NCBI GenBank assembly: GCA_034509735.1
Contig: JACGWO010000003.1
Coordinates: 36,540,466-36,604,465 of the forward strand
Origin: Sesamum alatum
Lineage: Eukaryota > Streptophyta > Magnoliopsida > Lamiales > Pedaliaceae
Length of the DNA: 64,000 nt
Direction of reading: 5' to 3'
Shown here: positions 43,372 through 57,744 of the stretch, piece after piece
Numbering within the stretch: the stretch's first letter is position 1
How the letters are laid out: every line of letters starts with the position of its first letter
The notes under the pieces: model-generated
What the model saw: only the letters and a program-made list of their open reading frames with translations
The model's database searches: none
What the model was told of the DNA's origin: nothing
Position numbers and translations under genes: made by a program

Positions 43372-44904
43372 TTATAAATATTTGAATCTCAAGATTCGGC
43401 TAAAAAAACTAATAACAAAAGATGTCTCTTTAGCATTTCTTTTTATTAAATCAAAACGTTCTAACATAGTGCTGAGCTTTTCCGTTTATTTGAGTTAGTG
43501 GGGTATCAGAATCATTGAATGTCTTGATCAAATAATCTTAGTCGTGTAATAATGGATAGATAAGGAATAAAAAAAAAAAAAAAAAAGAGAGGGATTTATA
43601 TTTTATTATAGTGTAATTATTTATATGATATTCTAGTAATTGCACCTCCGATTATTTTTTGTACCATCAATTATATATTTTATTTTTATTTATAAGCATA
43701 AAAAATTATTTATGATATGCCGCTGAAAAAACGTGTCACAACAACTAGTATAATTAAAAATGAGGAAAATAAATACAGAGTGAAAATTTGACCAAGACCT
43801 CATCGATCGATATCGCATATTTGATTCTTCACTATACAAATAAATTATTAGAATTCAGGTTCAGCCGTTCAGCTAAATAATTAATTCCTTACGTCTTTCA
43901 ATTATTATTACCATTTCTTTGTTTGATTAAGGAACAACTAATACATAATTGAACACCATTATTTGGGATGTACCCCACTTAAATGGATGACCATGAATCT
44001 TGTAAGATTAATAATACATAATTATTTCATTCAAAAAAATAATAATACATAATTATTTGTCTGATTTGACATTACTACTACCATATATAAGATCTCTATA
44101 TTAAATTCAATTTACATTTGAATACATTTTGAATTTTTTAATTGTAAATAATACATAAAAGTTTACCTAATGTTATTTACATTTTATATATTGCTATGTA
44201 AAACTTCTATTTTATTTTTTCTCTTGATATTTTGGCTTTGTAAAATAATGGAATCTCTGGTCAAAATTGTAACAAAACTAAATTATTATTTAATAATAGT
44301 TTCATAAAAAATTTTAAATTCATCTCTAGTCTCAACCTTAATTGTTAAGAAAATTTGAATGGTGCCTCTTCAAATATAACTAATTTTCATTCGGGATAAT
44401 TATACCGTTTTTCCTTGAAGTTTTATGCAATTACATAAATTTCACGTGGTTCGAAAAATAACATATAATAACCCTGGCATTTGTTTTCGTTTAATAAAAG
44501 ATCTCTCCATTAATCAAAATTCACCAAATTTATTGATATTAGCAAAAAAGAAAATGAATGAAAATCCATGTATACAATCAATTGATCTATTTATTGCTGT
44601 CAAATAATTTTTTCTAACCAAACTACCCTTATTTTATTGACTCATTATTTGTTCATATATGTTCAATTTTGTCATTATTTTACAACCTCATATACAAAAA
44701 ATGCCTGATAACTTTCTCTAATACATTAATTATCAGTACATATTTTACTCAAGTTAAATTTAAAATTTAAAATTTGTACAATATATGGTATACTGATAAC
44801 GATGATTATATACATGCAACATAAATACTAATATGTTATTTCTATTCTCATTAATAATAAACTTAAACAAAAAAGAGTAAATTTAATTTTTGGGTATATA
44901 TAAT
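43372..44904. other. AT-rich intergenic sequence
   Basis: No gene is seen. The stretch 44400..44650 is the second copy of the dispersed repeat noted near 38700. Confidence 0.45.
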
Positions 44905-45339
44905 CACTACAAGAAAATAGAAGATTAGCGACAAAAAAATCAAGTGACAAGTTTAATATGGTCACTAATTATATATATATTTAGTGACAAGAATATTTAT
45001 TTTGTCACAATCATGAATTTTATGATTTTAATAATTGCTATTATTTTGTAAAAATTGTTATTAGTGACAAAAAAATGTGCACAAAGTTGTTACTAAATAC
45101 AATTAGTAACTCATATATAGTGACAACCTAGTGACAAAAAATAATTGTTCTCACTATATTGTGTTGTCACTATACATGAGTCACTAATTGTATTTAGTGA
45201 CAATTTTATACATAATTCTTGTCACTAATAATTATATAGTGACAAGATAAAAAATATTGTCACTTAATATATATTTTTAGTGACAACTTTAAAATTGTCA
45301 TTTGATATTTTGTCACTAGTATTATATTTTCTTGTAGTG
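44905..45339. mobile_element. CACTA-type MITE with intact ends
   Basis: The termini are CACTACAAGAAAATA and its perfect complement TATTTTCTTGTAGTG (15 bp). They are flanked on both sides by the 3-bp duplication AAT (44902..44904 and 45340..45342). Subterminal copies of TTAGTGACAA/TTGTCACTAA are repeated many times in both orientations, typical of transposase-binding arrays in CACTA elements. At 435 bp with no coding capacity it is non-autonomous. Confidence 0.9.
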
Positions 45340-45498
45340 AATTGCATGGAATTAATTTTCTAAATAAACTTAATTGAATAGTTAATTACATTACATGAAT
45401 TGAGAAGTTGAAGGGTATTTTTGGTATTATAATAATTTAGTGTAGTGGTATAAAACCTACCACTTTGTGACTATAAGACCCCTCCTCTTTAAATAATA

Positions 45499-45772
45499 CT
45501 AGCCGTCGTGGCACGCTTTTCTTGCGTTCATATAATAAATAATTATTTACACTTTAAAATATATTATAAATAAGAGTAAAATATATAAACTAACAAATCA
45601 CATTAAAAAAAAGAAAGAAAAAAAAACTAATTTATTAATTAATATAAAATTTGGAAAGTTGAATAAAATATCAATTGAGGGCTATTTTTGATATTACAAA
45701 AAAGTGGTGCGGCGGCGTTATTAATCGCCATTTGTGAGTAAAAAATGAGTTTCTTTTATATAATAGTATAGA
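45499..45772 (-). mobile_element. Short non-autonomous Helitron (274 bp)
   Basis: On the minus strand it starts TCTATACTATTATATAAAAG at 45772 after an A. It ends ACGCAAGAAAAGCGTGCCAC, then GACGGCTAG, before a T. ACGC and GCGT form a small 3' hairpin. It lies about 220 bp upstream of the polyubiquitin TATA box. Confidence 0.75.
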
Positions 45773-45974
45773 TAATATAGAATATGGATATAGATATAGA
45801 TATAGATATACATAATAATAATAATCAAAAGAAAGATAAAATAATAAAAATAAAAATAAATAATTATTTTAAAAATAAAAATAAATAAAAATAATTATTA
45901 TTAGTATAGATGTCTTATAAGAAAACGGGCTAATCGTTGCGTCATTGCTTACGAGAGGAAGAGCTGATCTTTCG

Positions 45975-45980
45975 GCCGAC
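45975..45980 (+). promoter_or_regulatory. DRE/CRT core motif in the ubiquitin promoter
   Basis: GCCGAC matches the dehydration/cold-responsive core, 14 nt before the TATA box. A six-base match can occur by chance. Confidence 0.3.
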
Positions 45981-45993
45981 CTCACCCCACCTG

Positions 45994-46003
45994 TATATAT
46001 AAG
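45994..46003 (+). promoter_or_regulatory. TATA box of the polyubiquitin gene
   Basis: TATATATAAG, followed about 30 nt later by CA-rich and CT-rich leader sequence. Confidence 0.75.
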
Positions 46004-46110
46004 GACACCTTCCCAACCCAAATCCCCAATTCTATTGTCTCATCGATCTTTCCTCTTCTTCCTCATCAAATTTCTCCAAGTTCTCTTCTCATCAGACGAG
46101 CTCCCCCAAG

Positions 46111-49217
<3,107 letters not shown>

Positions 49218-50148
49218 GGATAGAATGCTATGTGATATGTGAATAATATACCTACGTTAATTTTCTGTTTGGTTTTCTATATTTCTGTGTTCAAACTTCT
49301 TTTTCTGAAGACTAGCTTGTTTGGATTTTCTATTTATTACTACTATAATAAAAGCTGTATTAAAGCTTAAGTTGTCTATTAATATGATTTTCGTGCTGTT
49401 ATTTCGGCTCTTTGGCAATATAATTCAGGATTTGCGGGGCGTTGCTGACCCCCTCCTGTTAGTTTTATCTATCTAATTTTCTTTGCACAGCGAGACGAAT
49501 TCTAAGAAATGCTGAACTAGTCTTAGTTGAAGCATGTTAACTAACATATACAGTTGATGAGATTTGGTTGAGTTCTTGTCTTTGTATTTTGTGATTCTTA
49601 AGTTGAATCTACTTGGTTCTCTGTGGTGTTCTCAGTTTCCACACGAAGCATTTGCTAGTTGTGCACAGCGCAGAAAGTCAAGTATATGCTATTAGAAGTG
49701 TACTTCACTTGCTTTCTGTGACAAAAGATTCAGAAATCACTGCTGAATATATTGAAATAGCATCAGTGAGAATATGGAGATTAAGTTCCAGGAGAGCACA
49801 CGATCTGTTCGTCATAGGATGCTTTGGCATAACGCTGCTCTGCTGGGGTGCAGAAATTCTGCCTGCGGTTTTAGTCATTCTGAATATTTGCATTTCTGAG
49901 CTTTGCGGCTGATGAGGAAGAGCCTTTTCCTATCTCCTACTTCACTGCGGGGAGCTCTTTTGCTATATGAAATGTGCACGTGAATTCTGAGCGTGGAAGC
50001 AACCTTTGTGCCTTGTTTCTGGGTTTTGCCGGGATTGTGACGTGAACTAAAGTGAAGCCGTCAGAGCAAGTGATGATAGAATGAATTTTCTTATTAATGA
50101 TGTTGTATACAAGAATGATTGGACAAACCTTGGTTAGCACATGTTGAG
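49218..50148 (+). other. 3' flank of polyubiquitin
   Basis: The probable 3' untranslated region (to about 49400) and downstream sequence. An open frame at 49613..49912 has no recognisable family signature, and I do not call it a gene. Confidence 0.45.
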
Positions 50149-50667
50149 GCATTCGTGTCCTTTGTGAGGCGGGTGATGGGGAGATGCATCAACACCTGTT
50201 CTTTCTACGTCCGTACTCTTAGAGGTGTTTGAGGACTTGTAAACCAGAGGCTTGGTTCACATGGCCTTATAATGAGTGGCAAACGGGTATTGAATGGGCT
50301 GCAAGGAGATGAAGGGTAAGTCACTTAGTAAATGCAGCTTATGGAGGCCTTCTTGCATTGTTGGTCTATCACATTTGGTCGCAGATGAATTTACAGCGCT
50401 TTCAACAACAATTCCGGAGCCTTAAAGTGGTTGCTTACATTCTTTTTGCATAAATTCGTAATAGACTTGTGAGCTTGCAGAATGCACTAAGTTTGGAGTT
50501 AGTGGCTGGCTACATACGGATTATGGAGGATAGCTTGGAAAGACAGAGATCAACTGATGATATTGCTGGTTAGTCTAATTATTGATAGATACAGGATTGT
50601 ATTGTTGTATCTTACGTTGTATCACCGTTTATCTTAATAAAATTTACGTTTACCAAAAAAAAAAAAA
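50149..50667 (+). mobile_element. 5'-truncated LINE, 3' end with poly(A)
   Basis: It ends CTTAATAAAATTTACGTTTA, then CC and a run of 13-14 A, as plant LINEs do. Upstream, interrupted frames read like the C-terminal end of a LINE reverse transcriptase (WPYNEWQTGIEWAARR, LLALLVYHIWSQMNLQRFQ). A nearly matched 10-bp sequence flanks it: ACATGTTGAG at 50139..50148 and ACATGTGGAG at 50668..50677. This is consistent with target-primed insertion. Confidence 0.6.
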
Positions 50668-50677
50668 ACATGTGGAG

Positions 50678-51212
50678 TAAATATGAAGAGTGGTTGCGAT
50701 AGATTCTGGAACTGCAACTTTAATTTGTTGTGCTCAAGTGAATTCCGGGGTCTATTCCATCATTTTGTCACAGCCAGTTTCCCACTGAGACAAACAGAAC
50801 ACTGATTTGCTTGTAATGGTAAACTTTTCTTTTCTTCAAACACATTTATTTCAATGTTGCGGAGCTTGAAAACATGGAGTTCCTTATATTCTGCTGCCAA
50901 ATTGTAAACTGTTGAATTTGGGAGAACTTCTCTAAGGCTTCAAGTTATTTAAATCTAAGCACCATAGTCAACCCACCGATACCGGGATACAAAAGAGCAC
51001 ACTTGATCCGTGTGTATAATTTAATTTTTCAAATATTTGTTTAATTCAGTAAAAAGAATGATAATAAAATGATCTACTTGTTAAACTACTAAAATATTTT
51101 TACTTGAAATATGCTTGAGGAGAAAAATCTTGGGAAAATCTGTAAGCTGAGATATCAAGTCCAGGAAGAAGTGTTATTCGCCACTAGCGCCTTTGTTGAT
51201 GTTTTACACTTT
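50678..51212. other. Intergenic sequence
   Basis: No gene or repeat is recognised between the LINE fragment and the copia LTR. Confidence 0.5.
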
Positions 51213-51523
51213 TGTAAATTGCCCATTTGTGCTTAGGCGTTTCTTTCCAGGAAAATGCAAAGTTAGGCTTTAGCGTGAATCTGTTTCTTTAAGTAAAATG
51301 TGTCTCCTTAGACTTAGAAGCAGTTGGCTTTGTTAAGAGTAGTTAGGTGATTTCGTTAGGAGCCGTTAAGTTGTTATTAGCGGTTAACTACAGGTCTAAT
51401 CTCTATTTATAAAGCTGACCCATCCAAACCTTATTATCATCTACTTCTTCTTCAATAAAGCTGCTATTTTACTTTGAACCTACCATGGTTGCACACTCTT
51501 TTGTGTTCTTAACTTTCTTATCA
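51213..51523 (+). repeat. 5' LTR of copia element
   Basis: It starts TGTAAATTGCCC and ends CTTATCA just before the primer-binding site. A TATA-like TATTTATAAAGC lies near 51403, followed by AATAAAG at 51455. Confidence 0.8.
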
Positions 51524-51536
51524 TGGTATCCGAGCC
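51524..51536 (+). promoter_or_regulatory. Primer-binding site of copia element
   Basis: TGGTATCCGAGCC differs by one base from TGGTATCAGAGCC, the usual initiator-methionine tRNA primer site of plant copia elements. Confidence 0.85.
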
Positions 51537-51719
51537 ATTTTTTGATGGTCTCTAGTACTTCTCCTTAGTCACAGAAAACTATTCCACCAAAAATAGCCTT
51601 CATCTTAGACATAGCTCCATCCATGACAAGCCCTACAAAGCAAGAGAACAAGGGCAGGAAAGTTGAAATAGATCTGGATTTCTTGAGGGCCTAGGTCACT
51701 GAAAACCCTGGTATGATTC

Positions 51720-54520
51720 TGGTATCAACGTGTTGACTGGGGCGAACTTCCTCTCATGGAGCCACTCGATTAAATTCGCCCTAAGAGCGAACATGAAGTT
51801 GGGGTTCATAAATGGAAAGAACCCCAAACCAGATGAGGCGTCCAAAAAGTATGAACAGTGGGCGTGGACGGTGTTGTGATCTCTTGGATTACGTACAACC
51901 AAAGAACTATGGTTGCAACTAGAAGAAGGTTTGGGGTTAGCAATGACCCCATGATTTACCAATTGCAGAGGAAAGTGTCTGCCTCTCAAGGGAATCTTTC
52001 GGTCTCAACCTATTTTGAAAGTATCAAGAAGCTCTGGGACAAGTTTAGGTGTTTGGAGTCACTACCATCATGCAGCTGTGGAGCTGCAAAGGAAATAGCC
52101 AACTTGAGACAGGGAGACCAGTTGATGCAGTTCTTGATTGGCTTGAATGACCCCTTCGAGCACATCCATAGTCAGATCCTGAAGTTGGAACCTTTGCCCA
52201 GTGTGGCGAAGGCTTATGCTATGGTGCGGCCGAAAGAAAAGTAGAAAGAGGTCAGCTCAGCCTTTTCAAGCCCTGCGCATAATATGGCGGTGCAAGTGAA
52301 GGGATTCCAAGGAGGAAAGGGAACTAGAATCAAGAACCAGTTCAAAAGAAGAACGTCACAAGAGAAGAGGAAACAATTGTGCTCTCATTGTGGCAAAACA
52401 GGTCACTTAAAGAAAACCTATTTTGAGATCCATGGGTATCCTGAATGGTACAATGCCCTTGTGGAACAAAGAAAGAAAATAGGATCTAGTTTTACCAGTA
52501 GAGCATTTAGCACTACAAGTAGTCAGGCCATTGAGAGAGAATCTGTCCAAAATGCCATAGATGAGGAAGCAATTACCAAGTTTAGTAAAGAAGAACTCGA
52601 AAGGATTATAGAAGAGAACCATTCAGAAACCTCTGACGGATCAAAGTTAGACGATTTGGAGGATTATGTAGGTAAGTTCTTACTTAACTATGTCCTGGAA
52701 ATTCTAAATGTTGGATAGTGGACAGTGGAGCGTATTGACATTTCACTGGTCAAATGCACTAAGAAAAGGAAAACCAATGTTTATATACATCTTGCGGATA
52801 GCTCTAGGCAACATGTTGAAACTGTAGGAGATATACAGTTTGCTAAACATTCAAAACTTGCTAATGTGTTGTATGTCCTTAAATTGAAATTCAATCTCTT
52901 GTCTGTCAGTAAGTTGTGTGAAAATTCAAACGTCAGGTTCAACTTTTATCCCATGTACTGTGTTTTGCAGGACCTTAGAACTAATTAAATTGTGGCAATA
53001 GGAAAGCTCATAGGAAAACTTTATATCTTGGATGAGAATTTCTTCAAACTTCACACTACTTGCTGAAACACTTCCAAGAGAAGAGCCTTACTGTCAGCAA
53101 TGTAGACATAAACATGTGACACAAAAGACGTGTCCACACATTTGATCTTGTACTCAAACATTTGAACTTCTTCAATGATAATAAAGCAATTTTAGATGTG
53201 TAAAGTGTGTCCCCTTGCTAAACAACATAGGTTAAAATTTTCCTATTAGCCACTCGCAGTCAGATATTGTTTTTGATATTGTACACATGGACATATGGGG
53301 GCCTTAGAACCAACCTCATTATACATTGTGTGCCTATATGCTCACTTTAGTAGATGATCACAGTAGAAGTACTTGGACCTTTCTGATGAAACATAAATCA
53401 TAAACCTTGGTTATCTTGAAAGTCGTCCACATAATGATCCTCACTCACTTTGAATAGAAAATCAAAATTCTTAGACGTGATAATGGAGCAGGATTTTTTA
53501 GTGCAGAATGTTAAACTTTTATGATGGAAGAAGGAAAAATTCATCAAAGAACATGTACCTGCACCCCTCAGCAGAATGGAGTGGTGGAAAGAAAGCATAA
53601 ACACATGCTTCAGATAGTTATGGCACTTATGTTTTAGGCTAACATGCCCAACATGTTCTGGTTATAGGCTCTCCTGACAGCCACTAACGTTATAAACAGA
53701 TTATCTATACAGGTGCAGAACTGGAAAACCCCCTTTTGCGGTGATGCATAAATAAACCCCTAATTATGACCATAGACAAATCTGCAGGAACATAGGAGTT
53801 TTTAGCAGGCTAACCAATTACAGGAATGGAAGAGTGCCATGAAATTGAAACTCGATGCTTTGGAAGCCAACAAAAACCTAGGAAGTGGTTGCATTACTAG
53901 CCAACAAGAAAGCAATAGGGTATAGATGGGTTTATAAGCTGAAATTGAAAGCTGATGGCACGGTAGATAAACACAAGGCAAGGTTGGTAGCCAAGGGATA
54001 CAACCAAGTAAAAGGAATAGACTATGTGGGCACCAGTGGCCAAAGCAGTCACTGTAAGGACTCTTCTGGCAGTAGCAGCATCTAATCATTAGCACCTGCA
54101 CCACATAGATGTGAACAATGCATTTTTGCATGGTTTCTTGGATGAAGAGATATATATGAAATTGCTAGAACGGTATGATGTGCCAGAGGGACATGTGTGT
54201 AAGCTAAGAAGATCCTTATGGATTGAAGTAGACTTCGAGGCAGTGGAATGCTGATTTACTCGCAAGATTGAAGGCTGATTTTGGCTGCATACCAACCAAG
54301 CATGACCACTGCAAAGTTCACCAAACCCGCAACTTCAGGTATGATAGTTTTACTTGTGTACGTTCATGATATTCTCATTGAAGGCCAGTCTGAAGCTCAT
54401 ATTCAACGGGTCAAGAAGTACCTTAACAACAAATTCACCAACAACGATCTAGGAGCTGCCAAGTACTACCTGTGTTTGGAAATCGCCAGGTCTAATCTAG
54501 GCATTGCCACACAGTAGAAG
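51720..54520 (+). pseudogene. Decayed copia gag-pol
   Basis: Gag remnants are NFLSWSHSIKFALRANMKLG in an early frame, then TYFESIKKLWDKFRCLESLP and LRQGDQLMQFLIGLNDPFEH (to 52244). The zinc knuckle CSHCGKTGHLKKTY at about 52380 has its last Cys replaced by Tyr. Integrase traces follow between 53100 and 53700. RT remnants are AIGYRWVYKLKLKADGTVDK, HKARLVAKGYNQVKGIDY, and, at 54359..54370, YVHD in place of the catalytic YVDD. Frames are broken by many stops and shifts, so no active protein is possible. Confidence 0.88.
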
Positions 54521-54624
54521 TATGTCAGAGATCGCCTCTTGGATGCTGGAGTAGCACACGTCAAGACCACTACTACCTCTCTACCACCATGCGTCAAGTT
54601 TTTCGCTGAAGTAGGCCATGCTTT

Positions 54625-54884
54625 TGTAAATTGCCCATTTGTACTTAGTGCGTTTCTTTCTAGTAAAGTACAAAGTTAGGCTTTAGCGTGAATGCGTTTC
54701 TTTAAGTAAAACGCCTCTCTTTAGACTTAGAAGTAGTTAACAGCAGTTAAGTGATTTTGTTAGGAGCCGTTAAATTGTTATTAGCTGTTAACCGTTAAGT
54801 TGTTATTAGCGGTTAACTACGGATCTAATCTCTATTCATAGAGCTGACCATCCAAAGCTTATTATCATCTCTTCTTCAATAAAG
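54625..54884 (+). repeat. 3' LTR of copia element, 3' end lost
   Basis: It matches the left LTR from TGTAAATTGCCC through CTTCTTCAATAAAG and then stops matching. It carries an internal duplication of the motif CCGTTAAGTTGTTATTAGC (about 54763..54815) that the left LTR lacks. About 55 bp of the terminal part seen in the left LTR is missing. Confidence 0.8.
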
Positions 54885-55501
54885 GGAATGATATTTTGTT
54901 TTTTTTTAAAAAAAGCATATATTTTAGTCGATACATAAAAAATTTAATTACTCTAATTACACTAATAAATAGCATAGATACTTAGCTAAAGCGCGCAGTG
55001 GGAAAAGTTCAAACGCTTTTAGCACACATGATTATCTTTCCCAGCTCAGGTAGAAAATTAATGGCCCTTAAGACTAAGAAGGGACACAAGTTCCCAGTTT
55101 AGGTTTAGCCATATTATTATTATAAATATTGTTATATTTATTACGTGATTGTTAATCTTCTTTAATTGTACGTCAGCCACACGATACATATAACACATAT
55201 TTTATGTTATTAATTACGACTTGAAATTTCAAATTTGAATTAGGATTTCTTCTGAACTTACCGGCTACTATATGAATTACACACATGTAATAAGTGTCAG
55301 GTACTCCTAGTCAGAATTGAAAATAATCTTCAACAAGGTCGAATCAATTTGTGATGGAGTTTGCGAAAGTTGATTTGGATATGGTTTATCACTCACTACG
55401 GTCAATTATCGACTTCTCGAAATTAACTTTTTTTTTTAAAGTTTGAAAATGTAAAAATGTGATACGTTGGTTGGATCTTAAGGCGGATTATTATGGGTTT
55501 A
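54885..55501. other. AT-rich intergenic sequence
   Basis: No gene is seen. Confidence 0.5.
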
Positions 55502-55743
55502 ATGCAATTTACCTTTTTGTGATATTTCAAATGAGCAAATTATCCCCCTATGAAAAAGAAATAGTAATTTATCTCTTTGTGTTCTTTGAAATAGAGCAAT
55601 TTACCTCCCTGTATTGCTCCATTTAAAAAAAGATGGGAAGGTAAATTGATTCATTTAAAAAACACAGAGAGCTAAATTGTTATTTTATTTTTTATAAAGG
55701 GATAATTTGCTCATTTGCAATATCACATGAGGTTGCTTGCATT
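55502..55743. mobile_element. Foldback DNA element
   Basis: The left end ATGCAATTTACCTTTTTGTG, then ATATTTCAAATGAGCAAATT, mirrors the right end TTTGCTCATTTGCAATATCA, then CATGAGGTTGCTTGCAT. The inner arms are TCTCTTTGTGTTCTTTGAAA and AAAACACAGAGAGCTAAATT. A single arm of the same type is at about 40195..40290. Confidence 0.7.
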
Positions 55744-57744
55744 TTTTTCAATTATTATAAATAAGTAAGCATTCGAAATTTTAGAGTCATACTTGTTGGG
55801 TGAGGTTTATCTTTTGTTCCCACCCCAACACATGATTAGTTTCGCCTATTGGGAGAGGTTTAACTCTCCCACCCTCGGATTAATTTCATTTTTGATGTGA
55901 AATGAGGATATGTGTGGTAAAAAAATTAATAGACTTAGTTACACTCCAAGCTCTACCCTACCTAGTAAGAGTGTAGAAATAAGATGAATTTAAGCATTAT
56001 TTAATTTGTGCTATATTAGCAATATTTATAGGATATATATATATATATATATATATTACAACAAGTTTCTCTGAAATTTGGTATGATTATGAATATTTTT
56101 CTTAGTTTGAAAAATAACCAATACCTGTTGATATTTGATGAAATTATGTCATCTTTGAATGGATGCTTGGAATTGTCAACTTTACCATTGTTGTATTTTT
56201 TGAAAAGAAAAATGAAAATTTGTAGAAGAAAAAAAAAACTGCAAGGGGATGAAAATTTTGAAAAATTGTGAAAAAAATTTGTCCACTTAATCCAAAAAAT
56301 TTTAAAATAAGTAAAATTATAATTTATAATTCCCATGGGCATTTTGATCAGTTCACCATAAAAAATGAATAAAAACCTAATGGATAAGGCTAATTATCGG
56401 ACAACCATTAAGATCATGATGTATTAATAATTTCTCGAACAATAAAAATTATTTTTAATTATGTCAACTCTTAGTTCAACTCGTTGTAATTTACCTATAT
56501 TTACATTATGCAATTAAGCAAAATTGCAGCCCTTGCTGAATTGTTGGTCCCTCCACTGAAGAAAATGAATCTGATGATATATTCATATATATTGTGGTAG
56601 TGTTAGCTGAGATCCCAATAGACATTAATATTAATTGCCACCATTTACTATTTTAATATCAACATTTTATCACAAGATAGCAAAATTAATGCACACTTCT
56701 CCTAGTCGTTGTGGCTATCGTTGTCGATCAATGTACATGCATTACCATATAGGATGGATGCATCTCTCTTAAGAAAACAATTATTAAAAGGCCGTCGATA
56801 ATATATTAACTTTGTATTTTCTCGTTGTTTGGAAAGTTTACGATGTTGAATATGTTATTGTCGTTTTCATATCCAATAGAGTAGAAAGATTTGAACAATA
56901 TGTATATATATGTATAGGTCATGATGTACTCGTCTATTTTGTAAGTGTAATTTTTTAAGGATGAAATTGTAATATTTTGAAACAAAGTGCAATATTTAGC
57001 AGGAAAAATAGCATTTTTCGTCTGTAATTTGAGATTTTTTCACTATGATTTCATTGGTTACAGGAATTCTTTCTTTTAGTTATGACTTTCAAACCTCAAG
57101 GGAGGGGAGTGTAATTATATCTTGTTTTTATGATTGTATATTTTATTTTATTAATGTAAAGAATAATTTGATAGAGCAGTACTAGCTTCTTCCCCTAATG
57201 TATTATCAAGCGATTTGTTTCCTTCTATTCTCTTGCTTTTGGAGGTCCAATTTTATTTTCCACTCGTCTTTTTTTCCCCTTCATGTTCCATTGAATGCTT
57301 TTTGTTTGTGACATTGATTAATGATTTTTCTATTATAATATTTATCTTTAGCTATAATAATTCATTCGTATAATCTTTTTTTTTAAATTTTGAATTTCTT
57401 TTCAATCAAATAGTCATGATTTCTTTAGTTGATCACTAAATAAACATATATTTTCATCTAAAAATAGTTCATCGTCTTTCTTTTTTAATTTCAATTAGAA
57501 AAAGGTTAACTAAAATCTTGCAAAATTTTATTTTTCCACAAAAACTACCTGGGCAGGGGTAGAGGGATTTTTTGGGATCCCCTCCCTTCTCTATATAAAA
57601 GTTGGAGAAGTACACCACATTTTCTAAAATATTGCATTTCCTGCCCTCCTTTTCAGGTATGGAGATATACTCGTTTAAATTAATTTATATGTTTTTATTA
57701 GTAATAAAGTTCCCTAGTTTTTCAAGTTTTGTTCATCAAAGTTC
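55744..57744. other. AT-rich intergenic sequence with a TATA-like signal
   Basis: No gene is seen. An (AT)n run lies at 56036..56056. The 56320..56500 stretch resembles the right half of the foldback element at 26507..27317. Confidence 0.45.
57591..57600 (+). promoter_or_regulatory. TATA-like element without an obvious gene
   Basis: CTATATAAAA in a less AT-rich stretch (CCCCTCCCTTCTCTATATAA) is followed by a pyrimidine-rich CTGCCCTCCTTTTCAG that looks like a splice acceptor. No coding frame follows, so it may be a remnant promoter, a transposon end or a non-coding transcript. Confidence 0.25.

Larger units (their letters stand above)
51213..54884 (+). mobile_element. Degenerate Ty1/copia retrotransposon
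   Basis: Two direct repeats begin TGTAAATTGCCCATTTGT, at 51213 and 54625. A primer-binding site lies after the first. Fragments of gag, integrase and reverse transcriptase appear in copia order between them. Total length is about 3.7 kb, well short of a usual 4.5-5.5 kb, so parts of integrase and reverse transcriptase/RNase H are deleted. Confidence 0.88.

Noticed and set aside
49613..49912. A 99-codon open frame downstream of polyubiquitin
   Set aside because: No domain or family resemblance. It is likely part of the 3' flank, and mixed hydrophobic content alone is not enough to call a gene.
50149..50667. A processed pseudogene of a host gene, suggested by the poly(A) tail
   Set aside because: The recoverable peptide fragments look more like a LINE reverse-transcriptase C-terminus than any host gene, though this is not certain.
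54281..54517. A separate small gene encoding 78 residues
   Set aside because: It is a fragment of copia reverse transcriptase (YVHD region) within the decayed element.
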